This document shows positions 63,628-64,000 of a DNA stretch of 64,000 nt, in pieces. Position 1 is the first letter of the stretch. The number at the start of each line of letters is the position of its first letter. Both the position numbers and the translations under genes were made by a program. The notes beneath the pieces were generated by a model that was not told the origin of the DNA, ran no database searches, and worked only from the letters and a program-made list of their open reading frames with translations. The stretch covers positions 1-64,000 of the forward strand of contig JAFXSM010000036.1 of the NCBI GenBank assembly GCA_017525605.1, in the 5' to 3' direction. The stretch comes from Treponema sp. (GTDB lineage Bacteria; Spirochaetota; Spirochaetia; Treponematales; Treponemataceae).

Positions 63628-64000
63628 TTAAAACGAAAGCGAAGAAAACGCTTCCTGAAGCACGAGCGAGCGGAGACTATTCTCTTTCAGAAGAGTGTTT
63701 TTTTCAACATCTTTGGGAAAAGAGAATTTCCTGCTTTTCATCAAAAACTGAAGATGCCCGCTTCTGATTCTGTACAGCAAAGCACAAAGCTCGCTGTCAG
63801 TTATTCCGCCGACGATTCCAAGATTTTTTCCCCATTTGATTAGCGATATAACTTCGATTGCATCTTTTTCGGAAATGAGAAGCGAAAATTTGAGGGAAGC
63901 ATACGCTTTGTAGATTTTGTCCCTGATTTCCGTCCCCCGAAGCTCGAACAACTCCTTCGAGATTTTGCGCTCGACATCGGCAAGGCCTTTCGCCACGCCG
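63628..64000 (-). CDS. mcsB: Protein-arginine kinase McsB (C-terminal part; runs off the window)
   Basis: McsB phosphorylates arginines, a degradation tag read by ClpC. Only the last 124 residues lie here. DKIYKAYASLKFSLLISEKD followed by AIEVISLIKWGKNLGIVGGI and then LRSLVLQEA lines up with the C-terminal helical domain of Gram-positive McsB, which ends with a similar pattern. The catalytic guanido-kinase loop lies beyond the window. It is 12 bases upstream of clpC on the same strand, the same pairing as in Firmicutes. The reading frame continues to the edge, so the GTG near 63996 is internal, not the start. Confidence 0.82.
   Translation of the reverse strand, partial: GVAKGLADVERKISKELFELRGTEIRDKIYKAYASLKFSLLISEKDAIEVISLIKWGKNLGIVGGITDSELCALLYRIRSGHLQFLMKSRKFSFPKDVEKNTLLKENSLRSLVLQEAFSSLSF

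Noticed and set aside
1..64000. CRISPR array, insertion sequence, prophage or restriction system
   Set aside because: I found no regular repeat-spacer run, transposase, integrase or phage structural gene anywhere in the window.

Overview
The window is a chromosomal segment of a spirochaete, most likely a host-associated Treponema of moderate GC. It has two FlaB-type core flagellins followed by FlaG and FliD, a flgN-flgK-flgL-fliW-csrA operon, large treponeme-type secreted, NHL/TPR and outer-membrane proteins, and tig-clpP-clpX. Gene density is high and start codons are often TTG or preceded by weak ribosome sites. I see no insertion sequence, prophage, CRISPR array or rRNA operon.

Layout. 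(1) 1-2391: the 3'-truncated dxs, a 29-codon ribosome-associated gene (AURKAIP1/COX24 family), rpoZ and a rhomboid protease. (2) 2432-12054: a complete-looking Ter (tellurite/stress) locus. On the + strand lie a YceG-type protein, TelA and three TerD paralogues. A 162-nt near-perfect hairpin follows, then a HAD phosphatase. On the - strand converge a TRSP phosphoribosyltransferase, a StiP/PELOTA phosphoribosyltransferase and a CitE-like C-C lyase. These enzymes match the Ter-linked biosynthetic module predicted to make a nucleoside-like metabolite. This is the most distinctive system in the window. (3) 12141-22979: recO, pyrimidine-nucleoside phosphorylase, recJ and an M23 peptidase on +; a - strand operon of a hypothetical gene, a lipoprotein, trmB, ligA and another hypothetical gene. 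(4) 23082-36723: an inner-membrane protein overlapping a 1,557-residue outer-membrane beta-barrel candidate; a - strand operon of a galactokinase-like protein, surE, a TPR protein and an NHL-repeat protein; then lnt. (5) 36811-41933: nrdR, a CAT-anticodon tRNA, argF, a small secreted protein, an NrnA-type phosphoesterase, a sigma-factor-like protein behind a textbook sigma-54 promoter, and rdgB.

(6) 41954-55374: the motility block. flaB1, flaB2, flaG, fliD, an unknown gene and a PilZ protein are followed by tsaE and tsaB, and face the oppositely transcribed flgN-flgK-flgL-fliW-csrA. Both flaB ribosome-binding sites contain a CsrA-type ANGGA core, so flagellin, FliW and CsrA probably form the known partner-switch circuit. 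(7) 55538-56127: six tRNA genes (His, Arg, Lys, Leu and two identical Gly). (8) 56201-64000: protein quality control. Trigger factor, ClpP, ClpX, an M18 aminopeptidase, ClpC and the C-terminus of the protein-arginine kinase McsB point to both ClpXP and an arginine-phosphate-directed ClpCP route.

All functional calls rest on reading translated sequence and remembered family signatures; no database search was run.
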